From an uncultured Clostridia bacterium (lineage in GTDB: Bacteria; Bacillota; Clostridia; Oscillospirales; Oscillospiraceae): a DNA stretch of 37,014 bases. The stretch covers positions 1-37,014 of the forward strand of contig CAMHMZ010000024.1 in the NCBI GenBank assembly GCA_946186375.1. Reading direction: 5' to 3'. A program made the translations under genes and the position numbers. Shown here in pieces: positions 15,924 to 24,140 of the stretch; the stretch's first letter is position 1, and the number at the start of each line of letters is the position of its first letter. Below the pieces are notes generated by a model, which did not search any database, had not been told where the DNA came from, and was given only the letters and a program-made list of their open reading frames with translations.

Positions 15924-16430
15924 ATGGAGCAGAAGGAGCTGACGAAGGGCTTTTCCGCTGACGGCTACATCACCGACCAGGACTGCTTTTCCTCCGTGCG
16001 CTACCGCGGCATGGCCGCGAGCATCAACGGCTGCGGCTGGATCGCCGCCTACGACCTGCGCCGCGCGCTGGGCCAGCGCCCGGACTGGCGCGAGGTCTGC
16101 CGGGAGATGGACGCGCTGCACCGCGTGCGCGTGCCGGGGCCGACGCTCATGTCCGTCATGCGCGCGTATCTGGCCCAAACCGTGCCGGAGGTCCGCGAGG
16201 TCTCCGGCCGTGCCGCCGCGCTCGAGGCCGCCGCGCACAGCCGCGCCGGGATCTTTCGCTACCGCGAAAAGCAGGTGCCGCATTTCGCCGCCTACGTCCG
16301 GGAGGGGGAGGGCTTCCGCTTCTTCAACCTCTGCGACGGGCAGGAGGACTGCGTCATGAGCATGGAGCGTTTCGGCGCGGAGCACTGCCCCCGCGGCCAC
16401 GTGATCGTCTTCGCCGCCCCGTTTTGCTGA
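15924..16430 (+). CDS. putative C39/papain-like cysteine peptidase-fold protein
   Basis: A 168-residue protein with no signal peptide. It has a plausible cysteine-peptidase arrangement: C37 in INGCGWIAAYDL at the start of a helix, H120 in VPHFAAYV at the start of a strand, and N135 in FFNLCDG on the next strand. The family match is by pattern only; transglutaminase or inactive variants are alternatives. Its ATG lies 5 bp after the LUD stop, with GAGGG overlapping that stop, so the two genes form an operon. Confidence 0.6.
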   Translation: MEQKELTKGFSADGYITDQDCFSSVRYRGMAASINGCGWIAAYDLRRALGQRPDWREVCREMDALHRVRVPGPTLMSVMRAYLAQTVPEVREVSGRAAALEAAAHSRAGIFRYREKQVPHFAAYVREGEGFRFFNLCDGQEDCVMSMERFGAEHCPRGHVIVFAAPFC

Positions 16431-16545
16431 GTTTTCAGAATTCAGTTTTCAGTTTTCAGAAAGAGAAACGAGGATAATTCGGAATTCGGAGTGCGGAATT
16501 CGGAATGAAGGGAAACGAAGGATAGAACGAGGAGATTGACATTAC
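16431..16545. repeat. short low-complexity direct repeats
   Basis: After the stop codon come three TTTTCAG units, then repeated GGAATTCGG units, then purine-rich sequence. The 17-mer CAGTTTTCAGTTTTCAG also follows deoC at about 3037-3053. It is non-coding and looks like intergenic slippage or dispersed filler. Confidence 0.55.
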
Positions 16546-16602
16546 CGTTTGTAGGGGGCGATGCCCTCATCGCCCCGCGCGGTACAAGTGAAAAGCGAGA
16601 AC

Positions 16603-16649
16603 AAATCCCCGGCGAAAACGTAGCGCTGTTACGAATTCGCCGGGGATTT
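16603..16649 (+). terminator. long hairpin, possible terminator of the LUD-C39 operon
   Basis: A perfect 14-bp inverted repeat, AAATCCCCGGCGAA (16603-16616) and its complement (16636-16649), is extended inside by CGTA/TACG. It is followed by CGCATGTTTT, so the T-run is poor. It may equally be part of a mobile intergenic repeat. Confidence 0.45.
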
Positions 16650-16705
16650 CGCATGTTTTCTGATGGCTTCTGCCGGGCCGTCGAGGACGCCGGCCCCCAC
16701 GGCTG

Positions 16706-16858
16706 AAAGCCTTCCCCGCGCACGGGGAAGGTGGCGCGGAGCGCCGGATGAGGTCTTTTGCGCGGTTGAATGGAGCATTTCTGTTCGACGGACGCTGAAA
16801 GAGACCTCATCAGTCGGCCAGAAGGCCGACAGCTTCCCCTTGCGAGGGGAAGCCTTTT
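16706..16858. repeat. MITE/REP-like element with nested inverted repeats
   Basis: A 153-bp segment is bounded by AAAGCCTTCCCC (left) and the inverted GGGGAAGCCTTT (right). Inside it are GATGAGGTCTTT (16747-16758) and the inverted AAAGAGACCTCATC (16798-16811). Each end also forms its own hairpin (CTTCCCC..GGGGAAG). There is no coding capacity. The style matches dispersed intergenic repeats I have seen described in gut Clostridia. Confidence 0.65.
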
Positions 16859-16869
16859 ATAGAAAAGAC

Positions 16870-16899
16870 TGGACACACAGGAAAGAACTGACTATACTG
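16870..16899 (+). promoter_or_regulatory. probable promoter of the LRR protein gene
   Basis: TGGACA (16870-16875) and TATACT (16894-16899), spacer 18 bp. A small GCGATC..GATCGC-type dyad lies between it and the AAGGAGGAA ribosome site of the next gene. Confidence 0.5.
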
Positions 16900-16969
16900 G
16901 ACTTATGAAACCGACAGACCCGGATCGCTGAAGACGGCGATCCCATTATCCTATAAGGAGGAACACGCG

Positions 16970-19498
16970 ATGAAACAAACGGCAAAACGGCTGTTGTGCC
17001 TGGCCCTGGCGTTCCTGCTGTGCCTGAGCCTCCTGCCCGCCGCCCGGGCGGACGAGGCCGTGTCCAACGCGACCAGCGGCACCTGCGGCAAGAAACTCAC
17101 ATGGACACTGGATGACGAAAGAAACCTCACCATCAGCGGCACAGGGGAGATGTTGGATTATGAATATAATGGTGATTGGGCACCCTGGGGAACGGGCATT
17201 CGCAGCGTTATGATCGAAGAGGGCGTGACGAGCATCGGGGACCTTGCCTTCTACTACTGCGAATCGTTGACGAGTGTGACGATCCCGTCGAGCGTGACGA
17301 GCATCGGGAGCTGGGCCTTCTCCGGCTGCAGCTCACTGACGAGCATGACGATCCCGTCGAGCGTGACGAGCATTGGGGGCAGTGCCTTCTCCGACTGCAG
17401 CTCGCTGACGAGCGTGACGATCCCGCCGAGCGTGACGAGCATCGGGAACGAGGCCTTCTCCGGCTGTAGCTCGCTGACGAGCGTGACGATTTCGAAAGGC
17501 GTGGTGAGCATCGCGTATGAGGCGTTCTCCCACTGTGTCTCGCTGACGAGTGTGACGATCCCGCCGACCGTGACGACCATCGGAGTCCGGGCCTTTTCCA
17601 ACTGCAGCGCGCTGACAAGCGTGATGATCGAAGAAGGCGTGACGAGCATAGGGTCCTATGCCTTCTGGGACTGCAGTGCGCTGACAAACGTGACGATTCC
17701 GCCGAGCGTTACGACCATCGAGGATGGCGTCTTCAACGGCTGCAGCTCGCTGATGAGCGTAACGATCCCGGAAGGTGTGACAAGCATCGGGCGCCATGCC
17801 TTCAGAGACTGCAGCTCGCTGACGAGCGTAGCGATCCCGGAGGGCGTGACAAGTATCGAGTGGGATGCCTTCTGGGGCTGCAGCTCGTTGACGAGTGTGA
17901 CGATCCCATCGAGCGTGACGAGCATCGGGGAACAGGTCTTCTCTTGCTGCAGCTCGCTGACTGCGATCTATGTAAACGAAGACAATCCAAGCTACAAATC
18001 AGTTGATGGCGTGTTGTTTACGAAGGACAACGAAAGGCTGCTGTGCTTCCCGGGAGGGCGTAGTGGATCCTATTTCATCCCATCTGGTGTAACGAGTATC
18101 GGGGAATTTGCCTTTGGAGATTGCAAGGGCTTGACCTATGTTGAAATCCCGGAGGGGGTCACCCGTATTGATAGAGGAGCCTTTCTTAGATGTTCAAAAC
18201 TGAACTCAATTAGGCTTCCGATTACCTTGGTTCACATTAAAAGCAGCTTAAACGTGGAAGGTGAAGCTGATTGTCCTGGGGCATTCGAAGACTGCAACAG
18301 CTTGACCGACGTTTACTACGCTGGAACTCAAAAGCAGTGGGAAAAAATCGTCATTGAGTGGGGCAACAACGACCTCCTGAACGCAACGATCCATTTTGAA
18401 TCTTCCGGCTATTCCGCTGCCCCGAAGTTGACCGGCAGCAACAACGCCAAGGGTAAGCCGATGCTGAGCTGGAACGGGGTTGCTGGCTCCGCGAAGTATC
18501 AGGTGTACCGCTCGGCGACCGGGAAGGCGGGCTCCTTCAAGCTCCTCAAGACGACGACGGCGCTGAAATACACAAACAGCAAGGCCGCGCTGGGCAAGAC
18601 CTTCTATTACAAGGTGCGCGGCGTGACGGAGGACGGGACGAAGGGCGATTTCAGCGAGGTCGTGAAGCTGGGCGTGACGACCGCGGCGCCGACGCTATCG
18701 GGCGAGCTGAACGCAAAGGGCAAGCCTGCGCTGAGCTGGAAGTCTGTCAAGGGCGCGGCAAAATATGAGGTCTATCGCTCCACGACCGGCAAGGACGGCA
18801 GCTTCAAGCGCCTCAAGACCGTCGAAAAGCTCAGCTATACAAACTCCAAGGCCGCGGCGGGCAAGACCTATTATTACAAGGTCCGAACCGTGACGGCGAG
18901 CGGGCTGAAGAGCCCCTTCAGCAACATCATCAAGCTGACCGCAAAGCCCGGCACCCCGACGCTGACGGGCAAGCTCAGCTCGAAGGGCAAGCCGCTGCTG
19001 AGCTGGGAGAGCGCGAAGGGCGCGGCGAAGTATCAGGTCTATCGCTCCACGACCGGCAAGAGCGGCTCCTTCAAGCGCATCGCCACCGTGACCGAACTCA
19101 AATACACGGACACGGCCGCCAAAGCGGGAAAAACCTATTATTACAAGGTTCGCGCGATGGCCTCCGACGGCACGAAGGGCAAATACAGCGAGGTCGTGAA
19201 GCTGAAAGCAGCCGAGGCGAAAACGCCGGTGATCAAGACGCAGCCGAAGAACGTCACCGCCGCGAAGGGCGAGACGGCGGTCTTCAAGGTGAAGGCGACG
19301 GGCGTCGACCTCAGCTATCAGTGGCAGTACCGGAAGTCTGCCAGCGGCAGCTGGAAGAACGCCACGGCGGAGGGCAACTGGACAGCGACGCTGAAGGTGC
19401 CCGTGACGGCCAAGAAAAACGGCTGGCAGTACCGCTGCGTCATCACCAACAGCGCCGGCAAGGTCACGACCAAAGCCGTCACGCTGACGGTGGGATAA
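16970..19498 (+). CDS. secreted BspA-like leucine-rich repeat protein with FN3 and Ig-like domains
   Basis: An 842-residue secreted protein. A signal peptide is seen (MKQTAKRLLC then a hydrophobic core, likely cleavage after ARA at residue 27). From residue 82 to about 334, eleven contiguous 23-residue LRR_5 repeats follow the pattern IPxxVTSIGxxAFxxCSSLTSVT. A divergent insert and two or more degenerate repeats come next. Three fibronectin-III-like repeats of about 90 residues (about 483-753), each with a VYRSTTGKxGSFK segment, and a final Ig-like domain with YQWQYRKSASGSW complete it. No LPXTG or membrane anchor is visible, so it may be released or bind the wall non-covalently. Such proteins often mediate adhesion; the ligand is unknown. 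Confidence 0.88.
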   Translation: MKQTAKRLLCLALAFLLCLSLLPAARADEAVSNATSGTCGKKLTWTLDDERNLTISGTGEMLDYEYNGDWAPWGTGIRSVMIEEGVTSIGDLAFYYCESLTSVTIPSSVTSIGSWAFSGCSSLTSMTIPSSVTSIGGSAFSDCSSLTSVTIPPSVTSIGNEAFSGCSSLTSVTISKGVVSIAYEAFSHCVSLTSVTIPPTVTTIGVRAFSNCSALTSVMIEEGVTSIGSYAFWDCSALTNVTIPPSVTTIEDGVFNGCSSLMSVTIPEGVTSIGRHAFRDCSSLTSVAIPEGVTSIEWDAFWGCSSLTSVTIPSSVTSIGEQVFSCCSSLTAIYVNEDNPSYKSVDGVLFTKDNERLLCFPGGRSGSYFIPSGVTSIGEFAFGDCKGLTYVEIPEGVTRIDRGAFLRCSKLNSIRLPITLVHIKSSLNVEGEADCPGAFEDCNSLTDVYYAGTQKQWEKIVIEWGNNDLLNATIHFESSGYSAAPKLTGSNNAKGKPMLSWNGVAGSAKYQVYRSATGKAGSFKLLKTTTALKYTNSKAALGKTFYYKVRGVTEDGTKGDFSEVVKLGVTTAAPTLSGELNAKGKPALSWKSVKGAAKYEVYRSTTGKDGSFKRLKTVEKLSYTNSKAAAGKTYYYKVRTVTASGLKSPFSNIIKLTAKPGTPTLTGKLSSKGKPLLSWESAKGAAKYQVYRSTTGKSGSFKRIATVTELKYTDTAAKAGKTYYYKVRAMASDGTKGKYSEVVKLKAAEAKTPVIKTQPKNVTAAKGETAVFKVKATGVDLSYQWQYRKSASGSWKNATAEGNWTATLKVPVTAKKNGWQYRCVITNSAGKVTTKAVTLTVG
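17213..17971 (+). repeat. 69-bp tandem repeats encoding the LRR array
   Basis: Eleven in-frame 69-bp units give one 23-residue LRR each. DNA identity between units is high, with GTGACGAGCATCGGG and CTGCAGCTCGCTGACG recurring. This suggests recent expansion or gene conversion. Confidence 0.85.
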
Positions 19499-19513
19499 TT
19501 CCACAGGCAAACC

Positions 19514-19546
19514 AAACGTCCCCGGGCTCAAAGCCCGGGGACGTTT
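19514..19546. terminator. bidirectional terminator between LRR gene and upp
   Basis: A perfect 15-bp stem (19514-19528 with 19532-19546) closes a CAA loop between convergent genes. T-rich flanks occur on both sides (TTTGCGTTG on plus, TTTGGTTTG on minus). Confidence 0.75.
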
Positions 19547-19563
19547 GCGTTGTATCAGAATAA

Positions 19564-20193
19564 TTACTTGGTGCCGAAGATGCGGTCGCCCGCGTCGCCA
19601 AGACCGGGCACGATGTAGGCGTGATCGTTCAGATGATCGTCCAGCGCGGCCACGAAGATGTCCACGTCCGGGTGCTCCTTCTGCATGCGCTCGACGCCCT
19701 CGGGCGCACCGATGATGCTCATGAGCTTGATGTGCTTGACGCCGTCGGCCTTCAAAAAGTCGATGGCGGCAGCGGCGGAGCCGCCGGTGGCCAGCATCGG
19801 GTCGACGACGATGACGTCGCGCTCGGCAATGTCGGCGGGCATCTTGAAGTAGTACTTCACAGGCTCCTTGGTCTCGGGGTCACGGAACAGACCGATGTGC
19901 CCGACCTTGACGTTCGGCATCATGCTCACCATGCCGTCCACCATGCCCAGACCGGCGCGGAGGATGGGAACGACGGCCAGCTTCTTGCCGGCGATGCGGC
20001 GGCACTTGGCGACAGCGACGGGCGTCTGCACGTCCACCTCTTCCAGCGGAAGGTCGCGGGTCGCTTCATAGCACATCAGCATGGCGATCTCGGAGATCAG
20101 CTCGCGGAATTCCTTGACGCTGGTCTTCTCGTCGCGGAGGATGGAGAGCTTGTGCTGGATCAGAGGATGGTCGAATACGACTACTTTGCTCAT
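19564..20193 (-). CDS. upp: uracil phosphoribosyltransferase
   Basis: Pyrimidine salvage enzyme converting uracil and PRPP to UMP. It has 209 residues, full length. The PRPP loop is DPMLATGGS (131-139), the N-terminal [11 protein letters not shown] is typical, and the uracil-binding C-terminus has [25 protein letters not shown] precedes the ATG at 20193. It lies 39 bp after tsaB on the same strand and probably belongs to that transcription unit. Confidence 0.97.
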   Translation of the reverse strand: MSKVVVFDHPLIQHKLSILRDEKTSVKEFRELISEIAMLMCYEATRDLPLEEVDVQTPVAVAKCRRIAGKKLAVVPILRAGLGMVDGMVSMMPNVKVGHIGLFRDPETKEPVKYYFKMPADIAERDVIVVDPMLATGGSAAAAIDFLKADGVKHIKLMSIIGAPEGVERMQKEHPDVDIFVAALDDHLNDHAYIVPGLGDAGDRIFGTK

Positions 20194-20232
20194 GGTTCGG
20201 TCTCCTTTTATATGATAATTTCTTGGATCAGC

Positions 20233-20928
20233 TTATTTGCCGGCGGCCAGGCGCTCCTGCCGCTCGCGCTCGGCCTGACTCAGCCGCAGATAGACCGGCA
20301 GCAGCGCCTCGCCGGAGACGGGCTGCTTGTCCTGCGCGGCCATGGCCACGCCCCAGGCGTCCTGCCAGACAAGATCGTCCGGCGCCATGCGGTAGGGGAT
20401 GCCGCGTTTGTCGAGATAAGCGGCGGTGAGCGCCGCGCCGTCCCCGAGCAGGAAGACGGGGGAGGGGAGCGCCTCGAGCTCGGAAGCGAGCTCCTCGAGA
20501 GAGATGGGCCGGTCGTCGCAGAGACGTTCTGGCCTGCCGCCGCGGATCTCGAAGAGCGCGTTATAGACCTGCTGTCGCCTCGCGTCCATCACCGGGCAGA
20601 CGGTCCCACCCGCGGCCAGTCCGTGCCAGGCCATAGCCTCGAGTGTGCTCACGCCGACGCAGGGCTTGTCCGCGGCCCAGGCGAGGCCCTTGACGGTGCT
20701 CACGCCGATGCGCACGCCGGTAAAGGAGCCGGGGCCGTGCGCCACGGCGAACACGTCCACGTCGCCGATGGCCGTCTCGCAGTTTTTCAGCAGATCCTCT
20801 GCCATGGGCAGCAGCGTGCGGCTGTGGGTCAGACCGCTGATCTGCAGGCTCTGGCTGACGAGGCGCCCGTCGCGCACCAGCGCGGCTGAGGCCGCCTTCG
20901 CGGAGGATTCAAAGGCCAAAATCAGCAT
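20233..20928 (-). CDS. tsaB: tRNA threonylcarbamoyladenosine biosynthesis protein TsaB
   Basis: A 231-residue ASKHA-fold protein that pairs with TsaD in making t6A37 on ANN-decoding tRNAs. The N-terminal [16 protein letters not shown] and HGPGSFTGVRIGVSTVKGLA segments are diagnostic. The start is ATG 20928. The frame is open further upstream, but that part is the tsaE gene read in another frame. It overlaps the tsaE stop by 7 bp, indicating translational coupling. Confidence 0.94.
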   Translation of the reverse strand: MLILAFESSAKAASAALVRDGRLVSQSLQISGLTHSRTLLPMAEDLLKNCETAIGDVDVFAVAHGPGSFTGVRIGVSTVKGLAWAADKPCVGVSTLEAMAWHGLAAGGTVCPVMDARRQQVYNALFEIRGGRPERLCDDRPISLEELASELEALPSPVFLLGDGAALTAAYLDKRGIPYRMAPDDLVWQDAWGVAMAAQDKQPVSGEALLPVYLRLSQAERERQERLAAGK

Positions 20929-21347
20929 AGCGGCGCCCCCTCGATGGTGATCTCGCGCTCCGTGTCGGAGAGCTTGCGGATGCTCACGCGGATCTCGTCG
21001 CCGAAAAAGGCACCCTCCACGTTCTCGCTCCACTCCACGGCGCACACGGCGCCGCGGGCCAGGTAATCCTCCCAGCCGATGTCAAACAGCTCGTCCGCGC
21101 CGGAGAGGCGGTACATATCGAAATGGATGAGCTCGCGCTCGCCCAGATACTCGTTGACGATGGTGAAGGTGGGACTGGAGACCCGGCAGTCGAGCCCCAG
21201 GCCGCGCGCCATGCCGCGCACAAAGGCCGTCTTGCCCGCGCCGAGATCACCGTACATGGCCACGACGCTTCCGCCCGGCAGCCCTTCGGCCAGCCGCGCA
21301 CCGAGCGCCTCGGTCTCCGCTTCGCTTTTCGTAAGATAAGTGGACAT
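20922..21347 (-). CDS. tsaE: tRNA threonylcarbamoyladenosine biosynthesis ATPase TsaE
   Basis: A 141-residue P-loop ATPase that drives turnover of the TsaBD complex. Walker A is GDLGAGKT (33-40), and [11 protein letters not shown] and HFDMYRL follow as in the family. I prefer ATG 21347 over ATG 21359 because AAGGATGG then lies 8 nt upstream. With the upper codon the ribosome site would touch the start. Downstream are tsaB and upp. Confidence 0.93.
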   Translation of the reverse strand: MSTYLTKSEAETEALGARLAEGLPGGSVVAMYGDLGAGKTAFVRGMARGLGLDCRVSSPTFTIVNEYLGERELIHFDMYRLSGADELFDIGWEDYLARGAVCAVEWSENVEGAFFGDEIRVSIRKLSDTEREITIEGAPLC

Positions 21348-21377
21348 ATGATTAACCATCCTTCACAAACCTTTCAT

Positions 21378-21407
21378 ATTATACCACCTTGCTCCCCATT
21401 GCGTAAA
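21378..21407 (-). promoter_or_regulatory. promoter of tsaE-tsaB-upp
   Basis: On the minus strand TTTACG (21402-21407) and TATAAT (21378-21383) with an 18-bp spacer. It overlaps the divergent promoter of the RodA-like gene, so the two may compete for polymerase. Confidence 0.6.
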
Positions 21408-21427
21408 GAGCAAATCTGTGCTAAAAT
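21399..21427 (+). promoter_or_regulatory. promoter of the RodA-like gene
   Basis: TTGCGT (21399-21404) and TAAAAT (21422-21427), spacer 17 bp, face to face with the tsaE promoter. Confidence 0.6.
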
Positions 21428-21494
21428 ACTTTTCGGCCCGCGGTCGTTTTTTGGCGAAGGCGCGGGTTTCCCCGAGAAGGGAGGTGCGGTTGTC

Positions 21495-22649
21495 ATCAAA
21501 AAGTTCAAGCCTTACATAAAAATGTTCTTCCAGAGAGCGGACATGCTGCTCTTCACGGTCTGCCTCATCAGCGCCTTTATCAGCCTCTATGCCGTCCACG
21601 TGGCGACGACGGGCCTGGCGGCGGCGGAGGTGCCGGGCATCAACCCGACCAAGATGGTCATCGTGCAGGCCTTCTCCATCTTCCTGGGCGTTGCGGCCTT
21701 CGTGATCTTCACGGTGATCGACGCAGACATCCTCGGCGAGCAGTGGCGCTGGCTCCTGGTCCTGATCGGGGCGCTGCTGGTCGCGCTGATGATCTTCGGC
21801 TCGGAGGACAACACCGGCAACAAGAGCTGGATCCGCTTCTTCGGCATCGGCATCCAGCCCTCGGAGATCATCAAGATCCTGTATATCATCATCTCGGCCA
21901 AGCTCATGACCTGGCTTAAGGAGCACCGGGACATCAACGCCTTCCTCTCCGTGGCGGAGATGGCGGCGCTGTTCGCGATCATCTTCGTGGCCATCATGGT
22001 CGTCTCGTCCGACCTTGGAAACGCGGTCATCCTGCTGGCGATCTTCCTCGTGATGTTCTACGCGCTCGGCGTCAAGCTCTACTGGTTTGCCATCGGCGGC
22101 GCGGCGGTCGCGGCGATGATCCCGCTGGTGTGGAACTTCGTTCTGAAGGACTACCAGAAGCAGCGTCTGATCGCCCCCTACAACAAGAACATCGACCCCG
22201 ACGGCTGGGGCATCACCTGGCAGAGCACCCAGAGCCGCCAGACCCTGGCCTCCGGGCGCCTCACCGGCGTCGAGGCGGGGCACCGCGTCTCGGTCTTCAC
22301 GGGCAAGCATACGGACTTCATCTTCTCGAGCATCGGGGAGATGTGGGGCATGATCGGCTGCCTCATCGTGCTGCTGCTGCTGACGATCATCATCATCCGC
22401 TGCTTCCGCATCGGCTTCAAGGCCAGCCGCACCTATGATATGCTGCTGTGCGTCGGCGTCGGCGCGGCCATCGCCTTCCAGACCTTCATCAATATCGGCA
22501 TGTGCCTGAACATCACGCCCGTTATCGGCATCGCACTGCCGTTTTTCAGCTACGGAGGCTCCTCGATGGTCACGCTGTTTGCGGCCATGGGCCTCGTGTC
22601 GGGCGTCAAATTCAAACCAAAGCCGGAGCATTTCTCCCTGGCCTATTGA
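21495..22649 (+). CDS. RodA/FtsW/SpoVE-family peptidoglycan polymerase
   Basis: A SEDS-family membrane glycosyltransferase of about 384 residues with ten hydrophobic helices. It polymerises lipid II with a partner class B PBP. Typical segments are NKSWIRFFGIGIQPSEIIKI, SSDLGNAVILL and PFFSYGGSS. RodA versus FtsW cannot be settled from context. The start is unusual: GGGAGGTG (21479-21486) lies 8 nt before ATC 21495. No ATG, GTG or TTG is in frame until ATG 21522, which has no ribosome site and would clip the cytoplasmic lead-in to helix 1. GTC 21492 is an alternative. It shares a divergent promoter region with tsaE. Confidence 0.88.
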   Translation: MKKFKPYIKMFFQRADMLLFTVCLISAFISLYAVHVATTGLAAAEVPGINPTKMVIVQAFSIFLGVAAFVIFTVIDADILGEQWRWLLVLIGALLVALMIFGSEDNTGNKSWIRFFGIGIQPSEIIKILYIIISAKLMTWLKEHRDINAFLSVAEMAALFAIIFVAIMVVSSDLGNAVILLAIFLVMFYALGVKLYWFAIGGAAVAAMIPLVWNFVLKDYQKQRLIAPYNKNIDPDGWGITWQSTQSRQTLASGRLTGVEAGHRVSVFTGKHTDFIFSSIGEMWGMIGCLIVLLLLTIIIIRCFRIGFKASRTYDMLLCVGVGAAIAFQTFINIGMCLNITPVIGIALPFFSYGGSSMVTLFAAMGLVSGVKFKPKPEHFSLAY

Positions 22650-22657
22650 CCGCTGAA

Positions 22658-22682
22658 CCCGGCGGGAGCTTCTCCCGCCGGG
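22658..22682 (+). terminator. GC-rich hairpin after the RodA-like gene
   Basis: A perfect 11-bp stem of CCCGGCGGGAG and its complement closes a CTT loop 8 bp after the stop. The T-run is weak (GGTTCC). Confidence 0.6.
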
Positions 22683-22717
22683 GGTTCCAAAAAAGCGCGA
22701 AGAGAGGAAATTTACCC

Positions 22718-22746
22718 TTGACAAGCGCCGCAACCGGTGCTATGAT
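22718..22746 (+). promoter_or_regulatory. tRNA-Leu promoter
   Basis: TTGACA (22718-22723) and TATGAT (22741-22746), spacer 17 bp, 20 bp before the tRNA. Confidence 0.8.
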
Positions 22747-22765
22747 AAACAAGCTTTCCAAAGAC

Positions 22766-22853
22766 GCGCGAGTGGTGGAATTGGTAGACTCGCTAGATTC
22801 AGGTTCTAGTGCTCACTCCGGGCGTGCGGGTTCAAGTCCCGCCTCGCGCACCA
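22766..22853 (+). tRNA. tRNA-Leu (anticodon CAG)
   Basis: An 88-nt class II tRNA with encoded CCA. Acceptor arms GCGCGAG and CTCGCGC pair perfectly. The anticodon arm CTAGA/TCTAG presents CAG at 22800-22802. A long variable arm (TGCTCACTCCGGGCGT) precedes the GTTCAAGTC T-loop. The integrative element begins at its 3' end, so it is probably the attachment gene. Confidence 0.95.
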
Positions 22854-22857
22854 CATT

Positions 22858-22892
22858 TTGACCTCAAATCGAAAGATTTGGGGTCAATTTTT
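22858..22892 (+). terminator. terminator after tRNA-Leu
   Basis: A 13-bp stem with one G-T pair (22858-22870 with 22875-22887) closes a GAAA tetraloop and runs into TTTTT. It lies inside or at the border of the integrated element. Confidence 0.85.
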
Positions 22893-22961
22893 ATGTTTCT
22901 GAGAACTTTTTAGGCAAGTTTGTTTTTCGCCGTTTCTCACTTTCCTTCGACAAAGGGCCGA

Positions 22962-23003
22962 TTTCTAACGTTTTTCTAACACTTTTCTAACGGGGCGTTA
23001 GAA
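22962..23003. repeat. 11-bp-spaced direct repeats, probable integrase arm sites
   Basis: TTTCTAAC occurs at 22962-22969, 22973-22980 and 22984-22991, exactly 11 bp apart. An inverted GTTAGAAG lies at 22996-23003 and includes the integrase stop codon. One-helical-turn phasing beside int fits integrase arm-type or excisionase binding sites. Confidence 0.6.
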
Positions 23004-24140
23004 GAGGCTGGACGCCATTTTCTGCGTCAGAAGCTCTTTCCTCTGTATATCCAGGTGTCCGTAAATGTTTGCGGTCATCTGAATATCGGCGTGACCCATG
23101 TATTCCTGCACATCTTTCAGTGTAAATCCGTTGTTCAATAGCAGGCTTGCGCAGCTGTGCCGAAGCTCATGGAAACGGATATGCGGCAGATGGTTGTTCT
23201 TCAGGAGAAGCGAGAAATGGGAAGATACATAGTCCGGGGAAAAGGGCGTGCCGTTGGGCCATTTGAAGATAAAGTCGTTTTCCTCATAGTCCGCGCCGCA
23301 GAGCTTTCGGTTGATTGCTTCTTCGGTTTTGGCCTGGATAAAGATTTCTCTTGCCTCGGGCGATAAGGGGAAAGAGCGGTGACTGGAGCTGTTCTTTGTT
23401 TTGTCCTTGCATACCGTTGTCGTTACCTTGGAAACGGTGTGCTTGATCGTGAGCCGTCCGGCAGTGAAATCTACGCTGTCCCATTTCAGCCCCAGGACTT
23501 CGCTCCGGCGCAGTCCGTACAGGGCGGTGATCTTCACAAGGGGATAGATGGGGTCATCCCGGATCGCGTCAAACAGGGTTTTGAGCTGGTCAGCGCTGTA
23601 GTAGCTGGATTCATACCGCTGCTTCTTCGGAAGCTCGACGAATTGACAGGGATTCGTTTGCAGCATGCCGTTCTTCACCGCCTCATTTAAGGTTTGGAGG
23701 ATTATATTTTTGTACTGCCGCAGAGACGAGGGAGACAGGCCGCCCTTTCCGTCTTTGCGGCCTCTTGTTGCCTTTTCATCAAAAAAGGCTTGCAGATCGG
23801 ATCGGGTGACCTCCTGTAGCAAAAGTCCGCTCTGATCGAAATAGGGGATCACCTGGGCGTTTGCCATCAGCTTATAGCCCTGAAAGGTCACAGCATCCAC
23901 TCTGCGCTCCGCGACTTTCAGCCATGCCCGGATGTAGTCTGCAAACAAGATGTTGCTCACGGGTCTTGCCGGGGCTCTCTCGCACTCCAAAAGCGTTTCC
24001 CGCAAGAGCTGTTCCGCTTTCCGCTTGTTGCCTTTTACATCAAGCCCGGTAGCGATCCATTTTTGCTTGCGCTTTCCGTTCTCTTTCAGATTGACGATGA
24101 TATAGTACTTGTCATTTTTGATTTGCAGGCTGCCAGTCAT
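22998..24140 (-). CDS. int: tyrosine-type site-specific integrase
   Basis: A 380-residue phage/ICE integrase. It has an N-terminal arm-binding domain (ITGSLQIKNDKYYI-type AP2-like sheet), a SAM-like core-binding domain (about 80-180) and a catalytic domain. Catalytic residues are visible: R211 in YGLRRSEVLGL, H324 and R327 in FHELRHSC, H350 and nucleophile Y360 in GHADIQMTANIYGH. The start is ATG 24140 with AAAGGAGA 5 nt upstream. It overlaps the upstream excisionase gene by 29 bp. The 3' end points to tRNA-Leu, as expected for an element that recombines there. Confidence 0.95.
   Translation of the reverse strand: MTGSLQIKNDKYYIIVNLKENGKRKQKWIATGLDVKGNKRKAEQLLRETLLECERAPARPVSNILFADYIRAWLKVAERRVDAVTFQGYKLMANAQVIPYFDQSGLLLQEVTRSDLQAFFDEKATRGRKDGKGGLSPSSLRQYKNIILQTLNEAVKNGMLQTNPCQFVELPKKQRYESSYYSADQLKTLFDAIRDDPIYPLVKITALYGLRRSEVLGLKWDSVDFTAGRLTIKHTVSKVTTTVCKDKTKNSSSHRSFPLSPEAREIFIQAKTEEAINRKLCGADYEENDFIFKWPNGTPFSPDYVSSHFSLLLKNNHLPHIRFHELRHSCASLLLNNGFTLKDVQEYMGHADIQMTANIYGHLDIQRKELLTQKMASSLF

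Noticed and set aside
17213-17971. CRISPR array
   Set aside because: The regular 69-bp repeats are coding LRR units without unique spacers.
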